From the NCBI RefSeq assembly GCF_002162035.1, contig NZ_CP021138.1, forward strand, positions 372,001 through 436,000: 64,000 nt of DNA, written 5' to 3'. Each line of letters opens with the position of its first letter. Positions within the stretch are counted from its first letter, which is position 1. This document shows, piece after piece, positions 9,505 to 20,287 of this stretch. Under the pieces are notes generated by a model. It did no database searches, had not been told where the DNA came from, and worked only from the letters and a program-made list of their open reading frames with translations. The DNA is from Sulfuriferula sp. AH1 (GTDB lineage: Bacteria; Pseudomonadota; Gammaproteobacteria; Burkholderiales; Sulfuriferulaceae). Made by a program: the position numbers and the translations under genes.

Positions 9505-10848
9505 TTATTCTTTGTCGCGATATTCAACGTAGGCGCTGTCGCGGAGCTGGCGCAGCCATTCTTCCTGGGCTTCCTCGATTTTGCGTTCGCGGATGGCCTG
9601 GCGGGCAACCAGACGCTGACGTTCCTTGGTGACGTCCTGATCGCGGCGTTCCAGTACCTGAATCAGGTGATAGCCGAATGGCGTATGGATCGGCTGGCTG
9701 ATTTCGCCTGGCTTGAGCGCGTTCATCGCGCGCTCGAATTCGGGCACGGTTTCACCGGGTGAGAGCCAGCCCAGATCGCCGCCCTTGCTGGCGCTGCCGT
9801 CATCGGAATACTGGCGTGCCATGTCTTCAAATTTGGCGCTGCCGTTTTCGATGCGCTCGCGGATCTGGGCAAGACGGTTTTTGGCATCTGCTTCGGACAC
9901 GATCTCATTGGTTTTGATGAGAATGTGGCGTGCGTGGGTCTGACTGATGATCATGGCTTTGTTCTGCCCGCGTTTATCAATCAGTTTGAGCAGGTGAAAA
10001 CCGTTATTGCTACGGAGGATATCACTGGTCTCGCCTGGCTTGAGCGTCTGGATCGCCTGGCTGAACAGGGATGGGATCTGCGAACCGCGCCGCCAGCCCA
10101 TTGCGCCGCCTTCCAGCGCATTGGGAGAATCCGAGTAGCTGGCGGAAACCTGGGCAAAATCAGCGCCGCTGCGGATTTCGTCGAGTGCCTTCTGGGCCTT
10201 GGCATGTGCCGCCTGAATCTGTTCGGTAGTGGCGTTCTCAGGGATGCGGATCAGGATGTGGGCGGTATTGTATTCTTCGTCCGCACCCTGTTTGGCCTGA
10301 GCCTCGAGATAGGCGTCGATCTCGGCTTCGGTGACGTTGATCTTGTTATCCACTTCGCGCTCGCGCAGGCGGCTGAGGATGATTTCGTTGCGGATGTCGT
10401 CGCGGAATTTATCGAAAGCGATACCTTCCTTGCTGATGGCGTCGCGGAATTGTTCCACTGACATCTGATTTTGCGCGGCGATACGTTCGATGGCGCGATC
10501 CAGCATCGCAGCATCGACCCGGATGCCGGTCTGTGCCGCAAATTGCAGCTGAATGCGATCGTTGATCATGCGCTCGAGTATCTGTTTTTCCAGAATCTTG
10601 CGCGGCGGCAACGGTGTCTTGCGGCTTTCCAGCTGCTGCACGGCGCGTGCGTAACGCTCATCCAGATCATGGCGGGTGATGACATCGTCATTGACTACCG
10701 CAACGATATGGTCGAGAGGCTGGATTTGCGACGCAGATGCTGCGGGTGGATTGCTGTTCGTGGGCGACGGCTTGCCCTCCGCTGCAAACAGCAGGTTGGG
10801 TAACAGCGCAAATATAACCAGGCAGGATTTAAGGGTTTGTGAGTTCAT
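9505..10848 (-). CDS. surA: Periplasmic peptidyl-prolyl isomerase/chaperone SurA
   Basis: SurA escorts unfolded beta-barrel proteins across the periplasm to the BAM complex; its neighbour LptD is one such client. From the ATG at 10848 the product is 447 residues and begins with a clear signal peptide (MNSQTLKSCLVIFALLPNLL, cleavage near FAAEG). The frame stays open 13 codons further, but that would bury the signal sequence. After the N-terminal chaperone domain there are two parvulin (PpiC) domains, each with the HILI motif and a GGDLGW/GGAMGW loop. The chosen start lies 20 bases inside the end of lptD. Confidence 0.95.
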   Translation of the reverse strand: MNSQTLKSCLVIFALLPNLLFAAEGKPSPTNSNPPAASASQIQPLDHIVAVVNDDVITRHDLDERYARAVQQLESRKTPLPPRKILEKQILERMINDRIQLQFAAQTGIRVDAAMLDRAIERIAAQNQMSVEQFRDAISKEGIAFDKFRDDIRNEIILSRLREREVDNKINVTEAEIDAYLEAQAKQGADEEYNTAHILIRIPENATTEQIQAAHAKAQKALDEIRSGADFAQVSASYSDSPNALEGGAMGWRRGSQIPSLFSQAIQTLKPGETSDILRSNNGFHLLKLIDKRGQNKAMIISQTHARHILIKTNEIVSEADAKNRLAQIRERIENGSAKFEDMARQYSDDGSASKGGDLGWLSPGETVPEFERAMNALKPGEISQPIHTPFGYHLIQVLERRDQDVTKERQRLVARQAIRERKIEEAQEEWLRQLRDSAYVEYRDKE

Positions 10849-13057
10849 TGGAGTTGGTGTATCCAGGTACGCTAAGTTTAAGAACATCGAGCGGGTTAGA
10901 GCCTAAGCGCCCTAGACCGTTCAATTCCAGTTGGATAAAGAAGGATGTGCTGGTGGTGCTGGCAGCGGTCGCAATGGTCTGGAATACGCCGCGGAGGGCC
11001 CAGCATCCGCCGTTATATTCGAGTCCGGCCAGACCTTCCACGATCCGCTTGTCGCGGATCGAGTAGTTATATCGCATCATGCCATACCAGCGTGGTGCGA
11101 TGGGCCATTGGGTAGAAAGATCGACCTGGTTGATTTGACCAGTGATGGTACGGTAGCTGAAATTAATGACCTTGCCGGGGGCAGGGCGATAGCTGGCGGT
11201 ATAACTGTTGCGCACCGTCTGATTAAGCTGGGTGTTGTACTGTACGGCAGCCTCGGCGCGCCAGGCCTGATTGATCTGCCCGCCTATCGACGCCAGAATG
11301 TCGCTGGAATTGTTGTTGGTCACCGTACCGCCGGGCAGCGTGACCTTCTGCGGAGAGAAATATAATCGTTGTCCGACCGCAACACGCAAGCGCTCCAGGC
11401 CGGTTTCGGTGTCCAGCAGGCGCGACGTCATCGCCATGGTCAATTGATTGGCGTCATTGATGCGGTCACTGCCGACAAAGCGATTTTCGGTAAACAGCTG
11501 CGCATAGTTCAAATCCATCTCGCCGCTGTCGAAATTGGGCAGCGTGCTCTGGTCCTGATACGGGATGTAAACGTAATACAGCCGCGGTTCCAGGCTTTGC
11601 TGGTAGCTGCGGCCAAACGCAGTGATATTGCGGTCGAAATACATGCCGCTGTCCAGGCTCATGATCGGCAGCGTGCGCGAGACGTTGGTGGCCGGCGCGG
11701 TCGTCGTCGAGTCCAGCAGATACTGCGTGTAATGCACGCCGATCTTGGGGGTGATGAAACCGAAGTCGTTCAGCAGCGGGATGCTGACGCTCGGATAGGC
11801 GACCATGCGGGTGCCGTTGATCAGGGTCGGATGGGAAAAACGTGTGAGTTCGCTGCTGAAGCTGAATTCTGCGCCGTAATCATTGGTGCGTGCGGCTTGC
11901 CAGGTGAGTTGTGGCAGGCGGCTGTAAGGCGGCACGATGGGGGCATTCGGATCCTGCAGGGTCTGGTATTGCTGCACCCGTGCCGTTGCCTGCCACCAAT
12001 CAGCCTGGTAGGTCAGCGCGGCTTCCTGATTCAGGATGGTCAGTGAGGTGGCGCTGATCTGGTTGGACAGTTCGCGGAAATAATTATTGTCCGACACCCC
12101 TTGATAGACGAAATGACCGGACCAGCCTGGTGCAAAGCTTTGATCGTGCTGGGCGAAAACACTCCAGCGGTTGGTGTTGGTGAGGCGGTCGGGCAAGAAT
12201 TCGCCGTTCACGATGCCGCGATAGGTGTCCGACAGGTAACGGAACTCGCCGCCCATTTGCAGTCCGCGCTTGGTCATCAGGCGCGGGGTAATGGTGGCAT
12301 CGTAGTTGGGCGCGAGATTCCAGTACCATGGCAGCGAGATTTCCGCACCGCTTTTGCTCGTGGTTCCGAATGTGGGCGCCAGCAGCCCGCTTTTACGGCG
12401 GTTATCCAGCGGAAAATTTATCCATGGCGTGTATAAGATCGGCGTGCCCTTGAATTCGATGTAGGCACTATGCGCCGTACCTACTTGGCGCGTATTATCT
12501 ATCTGCAAATCCTTGACGCGCAGATACCAGTCATTATCACCGGCCGGACAAGTGGTGTAACTGGCATGTTTCAGCCGATACTGGTCTTCCCCTTCGAAAT
12601 CAAGCACGGATGCGTCGCCGCGCGGAGTGAGGCCGCTGCGGCCGAATTTGGTGTCGGCTTCGGCACTGTCGAGGGAAAATACGGGGCTTTCCATGGAGCC
12701 GACCTGCGAGCTCATTTGGATGTCGAGCTTGGGGCCGGTAAGGGTCAGGCCTTGCTGCTTCAGGCATACGTTGCCGGTAGCTTCGACCTTGTCGGTCGCT
12801 ACGGTATAGTGCAGCAGGTCGGCAGTGACGACGCCGGTATTGCGCCGCAACTCGACATTGCCGCTGGCATGCACTTGCTGACTTTGCACCCCGTACATCT
12901 GGTCGGCACGGATGAATACTGATGAATCCTGCTCCGATTTGGTCGGCGGTGCGAGATTGGTGGTGCTTTGCAGCAGGATCGCATCATCGCCCACGGCAAC
13001 GCCGCTGAGTAGCAACAAGGGAGCGGCGAGGTGGCAGGTAAAACGGTGTTTAGGCAT
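10829..13057 (-). CDS. lptD: LPS-assembly outer membrane protein LptD
   Basis: LptD is the 26-strand barrel that, with LptE, inserts lipopolysaccharide in the outer leaflet of the outer membrane. The 742-residue product has a signal peptide (cleavage near residue 22-24), an OstA/LptA-like jellyroll domain (about 45-150, ADQMYGVQSQQVHASGNVEL) and a long barrel with alternating aromatic strands. Mature cysteines are few: one in the jellyroll domain, one in YTTCPAG and one in GGCWALRG, where many homologues carry a pair. It is divergent from amgK and heads the run lptD-surA-pdxA-rsmA. Confidence 0.96.
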   Translation of the reverse strand: MPKHRFTCHLAAPLLLLSGVAVGDDAILLQSTTNLAPPTKSEQDSSVFIRADQMYGVQSQQVHASGNVELRRNTGVVTADLLHYTVATDKVEATGNVCLKQQGLTLTGPKLDIQMSSQVGSMESPVFSLDSAEADTKFGRSGLTPRGDASVLDFEGEDQYRLKHASYTTCPAGDNDWYLRVKDLQIDNTRQVGTAHSAYIEFKGTPILYTPWINFPLDNRRKSGLLAPTFGTTSKSGAEISLPWYWNLAPNYDATITPRLMTKRGLQMGGEFRYLSDTYRGIVNGEFLPDRLTNTNRWSVFAQHDQSFAPGWSGHFVYQGVSDNNYFRELSNQISATSLTILNQEAALTYQADWWQATARVQQYQTLQDPNAPIVPPYSRLPQLTWQAARTNDYGAEFSFSSELTRFSHPTLINGTRMVAYPSVSIPLLNDFGFITPKIGVHYTQYLLDSTTTAPATNVSRTLPIMSLDSGMYFDRNITAFGRSYQQSLEPRLYYVYIPYQDQSTLPNFDSGEMDLNYAQLFTENRFVGSDRINDANQLTMAMTSRLLDTETGLERLRVAVGQRLYFSPQKVTLPGGTVTNNNSSDILASIGGQINQAWRAEAAVQYNTQLNQTVRNSYTASYRPAPGKVINFSYRTITGQINQVDLSTQWPIAPRWYGMMRYNYSIRDKRIVEGLAGLEYNGGCWALRGVFQTIATAASTTSTSFFIQLELNGLGRLGSNPLDVLKLSVPGYTNSNELTNP

Positions 13058-13123
13058 TATGTAGGCGGTAAACGAATGATGCTAAAATGGGTTAGTCAAA
13101 TTGAGTCGTCTTTTAGGAATGTC

Positions 13124-14814
<1,691 letters not shown>

Positions 14815-14860
14815 TGGATGCAAATGAGGTACGGCTGGCGGTAACGATAGTCCCGGGCTG

Positions 14861-15256
14861 GTGAACGAGCTGCGGCAACGCTGGCTGACACTGATGGAGC
14901 TTGCAGTATGGGGTGAAGTGAAATCGACGCGCATGGGTGCGACCGCGCGCATGCGCAAGCGCCTGCTGGAAGTAGGCGAAAAATTGCGCTCGCTGGTGGC
15001 AGACCGGGCATGGATACCGCATCCGCGCGAGCAGGTGAAGAATGCGCTGGGCTCGGCGTACAGCCTGAAAGACGCGCTGCTGCAGTTCGAGCGCGCCGCG
15101 CAGGATGTGGATGGCGGTGCTGATTATGATGACTTTGCAGCGGCGGTGATCGCGCTGCATCAATGCCTGCTGGATCGTTTGCCCGATCTGGAGAATCAAT
15201 GGGCCGGCTTGCTGGATTCCCAGTATGACGAAGACGAGGACGAACTTGATGATTGA
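14861..15256 (+). CDS. Small conserved-looking protein upstream of pepP, function unknown
   Basis: I do not recognise this 131-residue protein. It is predicted mostly helical, soluble, basic in the first half (MGATARMRKRLLEVG) and strongly acidic at the end (DEDEDELDD). A stop codon at 14825 limits the start; the GTG at 14861 is the first usable one, with a poor ribosome binding site. The last 8 bases overlap the pepP start, which argues for a real, translated gene co-expressed with pepP. Confidence 0.6.
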   Translation: MNELRQRWLTLMELAVWGEVKSTRMGATARMRKRLLEVGEKLRSLVADRAWIPHPREQVKNALGSAYSLKDALLQFERAAQDVDGGADYDDFAAAVIALHQCLLDRLPDLENQWAGLLDSQYDEDEDELDD

Positions 15257-16577
15257 TTGCATCCCTTTTGTGCAGCGGCGCGAGCGCCTGATGCAGCAGA
15301 TCGGTAGCGGGATTGCCGTGCTGGCGACTGCGCCGGAACGGGTGCGCAACAGGGATTCGCATTTCCCTTACCGCTTCGATAGCCACTTCTATTACCTGAG
15401 CGGATTCACCGAGCCGGAGGCAGTCATCGTGCTGCTGGCGGCGACCAATCGTGCCATCCTGTTTTGCCGCGACAAGGATATGGAACGCGAAATCTGGGAC
15501 GGCTTCCGTTACGGGCCGGCCGCGGCAGCGGAGACGTTCGGCTTCGATGAAGCGTATTCCATCAGCGAGCTGGACGAACGCCTGCCGAAACTGATGGCGA
15601 ACCAGCCCGTCCTGCATTATGCGCTGGGTGCTGACAGCGGCTGGGATCAGCGCGTGCTGGGCTGGTTGAATAGTGTCCGCGAGCAGGCACGCAGCGGCGT
15701 CGCGGCACCCGCCGAAATTCGCGATGTGCGCGTGCTGGTTGACGCGATGCGCCTGATCAAGGATGACTTCGAAATCGACCTGATGCGGCGTTCGGCAGCG
15801 ATTGCCTGCGGTGCTCATCGCCGCGCGATGCTGGCGACCCGGCCGGGCGGTTACGAGTATCAGGTGGAAGCCGAGATACTGCATGAATTTCGCAGTCACG
15901 GTGCGCAATCCCCCGCTTACACCTCGATCGTCGCGGCCGGCGCCAATGCCTGCGTGCTGCACTATGTCGACAACAGCGCCAGCCTGCATGGCGGTGACTT
16001 GCTGTTGATCGATGCCGGTTGCGAGCTGGACGGCTATGCCTCCGATATCACCCGCACGTTCCCGGTCAATGGCCGGTTCAGCGGCGCACAGCGCGATATC
16101 TACGAACTGGTGCTGGCGGCACAGGCGGCCGCGATTGCGACCATCAATCCGCAGTCGCACTGGAACAGCGCGCATGAGGCGGCTTTGCGGGTGCTGGCGC
16201 AGGGTATGATCGATTTCGGCTTGTGCCACGGCAGCGTGGACGGCGTACTTGAATCCGGCGATTATCGCCGTTTCTACATGCACCGCACCGGGCACTGGCT
16301 GGGGCTGGATGTGCATGATGTCGGCGATTACAAGCAGCACGGCGAATGGCGCGACCTGCAGCCCGGCATGGTGCTGACGGTAGAGCCGGGCTGCTATATC
16401 CGCCCGGCCGACGACGTCCCCGAAGCCTACTGGAATATCGGCATCCGCATCGAGGACGACGTGCTGGTGACCGCAGGCGGCGCCGAAGTGCTGACGGCGG
16501 CGGCGGCGAAGACCGTGGCAGAGATCGAGACGCTGATGCAACAGCGGCAGACGCCGGAATGGCCGGGCGCACTTTAG
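15249..16577 (+). CDS. pepP: Xaa-Pro aminopeptidase II
   Basis: PepP is a dimanganese peptidase that releases an N-terminal residue before proline. From the ATG at 15249 it has 442 residues, the family length. The N-terminal AMP domain (FPYRFDSHFYYLSGF) precedes the pita-bread domain with metal ligands in LIDAGCELDGYASDITRTFP, HRTGHWLGLDVHD, TVEPGCY and IRIEDDVLV. It lies directly before two UbiH-family genes, the same pepP-ubiH-ubi order known in enterobacteria. Confidence 0.95.
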   Translation: MIDCIPFVQRRERLMQQIGSGIAVLATAPERVRNRDSHFPYRFDSHFYYLSGFTEPEAVIVLLAATNRAILFCRDKDMEREIWDGFRYGPAAAAETFGFDEAYSISELDERLPKLMANQPVLHYALGADSGWDQRVLGWLNSVREQARSGVAAPAEIRDVRVLVDAMRLIKDDFEIDLMRRSAAIACGAHRRAMLATRPGGYEYQVEAEILHEFRSHGAQSPAYTSIVAAGANACVLHYVDNSASLHGGDLLLIDAGCELDGYASDITRTFPVNGRFSGAQRDIYELVLAAQAAAIATINPQSHWNSAHEAALRVLAQGMIDFGLCHGSVDGVLESGDYRRFYMHRTGHWLGLDVHDVGDYKQHGEWRDLQPGMVLTVEPGCYIRPADDVPEAYWNIGIRIEDDVLVTAGGAEVLTAAAAKTVAEIETLMQQRQTPEWPGAL

Positions 16578-16585
16578 GAGCGAAT

Positions 16586-17734
16586 ATGCGTGAACACAGT
16601 GATATCATAATCGTGGGCGGCGGGCCGGTTGGCGCAACACTGGCGCTCGCGCTGGCCGACAGCCCCTGGCAGGTGCAGGTGCTGGAGGCACGGGCGGATC
16701 TGAGCCGGGCGGCGTATAGGCGCACACTGGCATTATCCTACGGCAGTCGCCTGATTCTGGAGCGTCTGGGCATCTGGTCCGGATTGCAGGACGTCACCCC
16801 GATCAAGGATATACATGTATCGCAGCGCGGCACTCTGGGCGTGAGCCGGATCCGTGCCAACGAAGAAGGCCTGCCGGCGCTGGGCTATGTGGTGGATTAT
16901 GCGGAACTCGACAGCGTCTTGCACGAAGCGCTGCGGGCAACCGCCGTAGAGGTAAGTGCCGGTTCGCGGGTTACCGCGATCGCGCATAACACCGGCTATG
17001 CGCGAATAGAGCTCGAGCAGGCCGGGGTGAAGCGGCAGCTCACCACGCGACTGGCCGTAGTGGCCGACGGTGGCGGCAACGGTGCCGAGCGGGTGACGCG
17101 GGAATACGGCCAGCATGCGTTACTGGCCTCGGTGACGACAGAATTGCCGAATCAGGGTTGCGCCTATGAGCGCTTTACTGCCGATGGCCCTGTCGCGCTG
17201 TTGCCGCAAGGTGACGGTTTTGCGCTGGTCTGGACGGCAACGCCGGAGCGCGTTGCCGAGCTGCTGGCGATGCCGGACGACGAATTTCTGCAGGCTTTGT
17301 ATGCGCATTTCGGCGATCGTGTCGGCCGCTTCCTGACGGTGGCCGGGCGCTCCAGCTTTCCGCTGATACTGCGTTACGCCAAAAAGCTGGTGACAGCCCA
17401 TCAGGTGATGATCGGCAACGCCGCGCAGACGCTGCATCCGGTAGCGGGGCAGGGATTCAATCTGGGCCTGCGCGATGCGTGGGAGCTGGCGGAGATGGTG
17501 CGCGACTGCGGGCGCGAAACGCTGGGCAGCCTCGACATGCTCAAGCGTTATCAGGCCAGCCGCCGGGTGGATACCTCGGCCAGCATCTTTTTCACCGATC
17601 TGCTGGTGCGGCTGTTTTCCAATGCGCATCCGGTATTGCAGCATGGGCGCAGCCTGGGGCTGATGGCCCTGCAGTTATTGCCGCCGGCGAAACACATGGT
17701 GGCACGACGCATGATATTTGGAGCACGAGGATGA
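16586..17734 (+). CDS. ubiH: UbiH/COQ6-family FAD-dependent hydroxylase
   Basis: A flavoprotein monooxygenase of ubiquinone synthesis, 382 residues. Seen: N-terminal dinucleotide-binding IIIVGGGPVGATLALALA, the middle VVADGGGN (DG motif), and the FAD-ribityl motif MIGNAAQTLHPVAGQGFNLG. The ATG at 16586 follows TAGGAG at proper spacing, nine bases after pepP. It overlaps the next hydroxylase gene as ATGA. Which ring carbon it hydroxylates (C6 for UbiH) is inferred from order and similarity, not proven. Confidence 0.85.
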   Translation: MREHSDIIIVGGGPVGATLALALADSPWQVQVLEARADLSRAAYRRTLALSYGSRLILERLGIWSGLQDVTPIKDIHVSQRGTLGVSRIRANEEGLPALGYVVDYAELDSVLHEALRATAVEVSAGSRVTAIAHNTGYARIELEQAGVKRQLTTRLAVVADGGGNGAERVTREYGQHALLASVTTELPNQGCAYERFTADGPVALLPQGDGFALVWTATPERVAELLAMPDDEFLQALYAHFGDRVGRFLTVAGRSSFPLILRYAKKLVTAHQVMIGNAAQTLHPVAGQGFNLGLRDAWELAEMVRDCGRETLGSLDMLKRYQASRRVDTSASIFFTDLLVRLFSNAHPVLQHGRSLGLMALQLLPPAKHMVARRMIFGARG

Positions 17735-18894
17735 CAGCGCAAACTTATGATGTGGTCATCGTCGGTGCAGGCATCGTCGGCGCAGCCTTCGCCGCCGCAC
17801 TGCGCGACAGCGGGCTGAAACTGGCGCTGGTCGAAGCGCACCCGCCTGCGCCGCCGACCGACGACTGGGATGCGCGGATCTATGCGATCAGCCCCGGCAG
17901 CGCAGCGTTCCTGGAAAGCATGGGCGTGTGGCAGACTCTGGATCAGAGCCGCATCGGTCCGGTGTACGGCATGAGCATACGCGGCGATAGCGGGGCCGAA
18001 CTGGAGTTCGATGCCTATCGTACCGGCGTGCCGCAGCTGGCATGGATTATGGAGAGCGGACGCATCCAGCATGGTTTATGGGCGGCATTGCAGGATCAGG
18101 CCAATTTGACCTTGTTCGCCGGCGCATCCTGCGCGGAGCTGGCCTGGTCGGCAAGCGGCGCGCGGCTGGCGCTGGCTGACGGCACGGTACTGCACAGCAA
18201 GCTGGTCGTGGCCGCTGATGGCGGTAAATCGTGGGTGCGCGCGCAAGCCGGCATCGACAGCCGCCGCGAGGATTATCTGCAGTCGGGCGTGGTGGCGAAT
18301 TTTGTAGCCGAGAAAGCGCATCGCGGCATTGCCCGGCAGTGGTTTCGCGAAGAGAACGTACTGGCCTGGTTGCCGCTGCCGCAAAATCACGTTTCCATGG
18401 TGTGGTCTACCGATGCCGCGCATACCGAGGCGTTGCTGGCGGCGAGTCCTGAGCAGCTGGCCGACGAGGTGGCGCGCGCAGGCGGGCACGCTTTGGGCAA
18501 GCTGCGACAGGTGGGGCGTACCGCGGCTTTCCCGTTGAGCATTAACCGTGTATCGTCGCTGGTACAGCACGGCTTGGCGCTGATCGGCGATGCGGCGCAT
18601 GGCGTGCACCCGCTGGCGGGGCAGGGCGTGAATCTGGGTTTGCGCGATGCGCGTGAACTGGCGCAGGTGTTGCAGCACCGGGGTGCGGCTGATTGCGGCG
18701 ATCTGGCCTTGTTGCGGCGCTATGAGCGTGCCCGGCGCGGTGACATCGTTGCGATGCAAACCGTTACCGACAGCTTGCATCATTTGTTCCGTAGCAAGAA
18801 TCCGCTGTTGATGAAATTGCGTAACGTCGGCATGGACTTTACCAATCAGCTTAACCCGATTAAAGCCTGGCTGATACGTCAGGCGCTGGGATAA
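17731..18894 (+). CDS. Second UbiH/UbiF/VisC-family FAD-dependent hydroxylase
   Basis: A 387-residue paralogue of the preceding gene with VVIVGAGIVGAAFAAALR at the N-terminus, VVAADGGKSWVR in the middle and LIGDAAHGVHPLAGQGVNLG near residue 290. Likely a ubiquinone-ring hydroxylase (UbiI, UbiF or UbiM type) working at another ring position than its neighbour. The start ATG overlaps the ubiH stop by four bases. Regiospecificity cannot be decided from sequence alone, so no symbol is given. Confidence 0.85.
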   Translation: MTAQTYDVVIVGAGIVGAAFAAALRDSGLKLALVEAHPPAPPTDDWDARIYAISPGSAAFLESMGVWQTLDQSRIGPVYGMSIRGDSGAELEFDAYRTGVPQLAWIMESGRIQHGLWAALQDQANLTLFAGASCAELAWSASGARLALADGTVLHSKLVVAADGGKSWVRAQAGIDSRREDYLQSGVVANFVAEKAHRGIARQWFREENVLAWLPLPQNHVSMVWSTDAAHTEALLAASPEQLADEVARAGGHALGKLRQVGRTAAFPLSINRVSSLVQHGLALIGDAAHGVHPLAGQGVNLGLRDARELAQVLQHRGAADCGDLALLRRYERARRGDIVAMQTVTDSLHHLFRSKNPLLMKLRNVGMDFTNQLNPIKAWLIRQALG

Positions 18895-18921
18895 TTTCTT
18901 TTCATTTTTTAAGGATCGAAC

Positions 18922-19635
18922 ATGTTTAAACGTAGCATGCTGTCGTTGTTGCTGGTATCCAGTTTATTGGCGTGCAGCGCCAATGCCGATCAGGCAGCGA
19001 TCAAGAAAAACCTGACAGCGCAGTTTCCCGGCGCGGCGATCACCAGCATAACCAAAACTCCTTATGCCGGTTTGTACGAAGTGCTGATCGATGGACAGAT
19101 CATCTATACCGATGAAACCGCCGCCTATGTGTTTCTGGGCAGCGTGATCGATACCAAGGCCAGGAAAAACATCACCAATGAGCGTATGGCCAAGCTCAAT
19201 GAAGTGAAGTTCGACAACCTGCCGTTCGAGAACGCCATCAAATTCGTCAAAGGCAACGGCAGCCGCAAACTGGCGGTGTTCTCCGACCCGGAATGCCCGT
19301 TCTGCAAGAAGTTCGAGCAGGAGTTGACCAAGGTCGACAACATCACCGTTTACATTTTCCCGTACCCGATCGCCGGCCTGCATCCGCAGGCAACAGCCGC
19401 AGCCAAGGCGATCTGGTGCGCGCCTGATCGTAATGCCGCCTGGCAGGATGCGCTGCTAAAAGGTGTGCTGCCGAAGAATGACGGCAATTGCAAGAATCCG
19501 GTGGAAGCCAACGTCGAGCTGGGCAACAAGCTGCACGTTTCCGGCACGCCTACCCTGATTTTTGCCAATGGCCAGCGTGTCCCCGGCATGGTGCCGGCAG
19601 ACAAGCTGGAAAAAATGTTCAACAGCGTTAAATGA
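18922..19635 (+). CDS. dsbC: Thiol:disulfide isomerase DsbC
   Basis: A periplasmic disulfide isomerase of 237 residues. A signal peptide (first ~22 residues, cleavage near SANA) is followed by the dimerisation domain and a thioredoxin-fold catalytic domain with active-site CPFC at residues 125-128, a second cysteine pair in AIWCAPD and GNCKNP, and the cis-proline SGTPT. The start ATG follows AAGGATCG. It stands alone after the ubi genes with a 27-base gap; SurA-LptD in the same window are plausible clients of the periplasmic folding network. Confidence 0.93.
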   Translation: MFKRSMLSLLLVSSLLACSANADQAAIKKNLTAQFPGAAITSITKTPYAGLYEVLIDGQIIYTDETAAYVFLGSVIDTKARKNITNERMAKLNEVKFDNLPFENAIKFVKGNGSRKLAVFSDPECPFCKKFEQELTKVDNITVYIFPYPIAGLHPQATAAAKAIWCAPDRNAAWQDALLKGVLPKNDGNCKNPVEANVELGNKLHVSGTPTLIFANGQRVPGMVPADKLEKMFNSVK

Positions 19636-19648
19636 TGCCGAGGTGATG

Positions 19649-20245
19649 ATGTGGGATGAGCGTTATGACGTGCCGGAGTTCATCTTCGGCACCGAACCCA
19701 ATGTGTTCCTGACCCAGCAGGCGTACCGGCTGACGCCGGGGCAGCGCGTACTGGCGGTGGCTGATGGCGAAGGCCGCAATGGGGTCTGGCTGGCGCAGCA
19801 GGGTTTGTCGGTATTGTCGGTCGAAGGCTCCGGCGTAGCGCAGGCTAAAGCGAAGAAGCTGGCGCAGGAACGCGGCGTCAGCCTTGATTTTGAGTGCGCC
19901 GACTTGCTGCAATGGCAATGGGACGAAGCTCGCTTCGATGCCGTGGTCGCCATCTTTATCCAGTTTGCCGCTCCGGCCGGCCGCAAAATACTGTTTGATG
20001 GCATGAAAGCCGCGCTCAAGCCCGGCGGTTTGCTGTTGCTCCAAGGTTATACCCCGCGCCAGCTGGAATTCAAGACTGGAGGACCATCCTCCGCGGAAAA
20101 CATGTATACCGAAGCCATGCTCAGGGAACTGCTGGCGGGCTGGGAGATAGTGCAGTTGCACGAGCACGACGAGCATATCAGCGAAGGCGCGCACCACCAC
20201 GGCATGTCAGCCCTGATTGACGTGGTGGCACGCAAACCGGGGTAG
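19649..20245 (+). CDS. SAM-dependent methyltransferase, TehB/UbiG-like class I
   Basis: A 198-residue class I methyltransferase. The N-terminus WDERYDVPEFIFGTEPN is typical of small TehB/tellurite-resistance-like and thiopurine-like methyltransferases; the SAM loop is VLAVADGEGRNGVWLA, with the acidic residue in LSVEG and a motif IV-like FDAVVAIF. AGGTG places the start at the second of two adjacent ATGs (19649). It begins about 14 bases after dsbC and is likely co-transcribed. The substrate is unknown. Confidence 0.75.
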   Translation: MWDERYDVPEFIFGTEPNVFLTQQAYRLTPGQRVLAVADGEGRNGVWLAQQGLSVLSVEGSGVAQAKAKKLAQERGVSLDFECADLLQWQWDEARFDAVVAIFIQFAAPAGRKILFDGMKAALKPGGLLLLQGYTPRQLEFKTGGPSSAENMYTEAMLRELLAGWEIVQLHEHDEHISEGAHHHGMSALIDVVARKPG

Positions 20246-20287
20246 CTTTGGTTATCCCTCATAACGACAACGGACGGAGGAGGGAAT

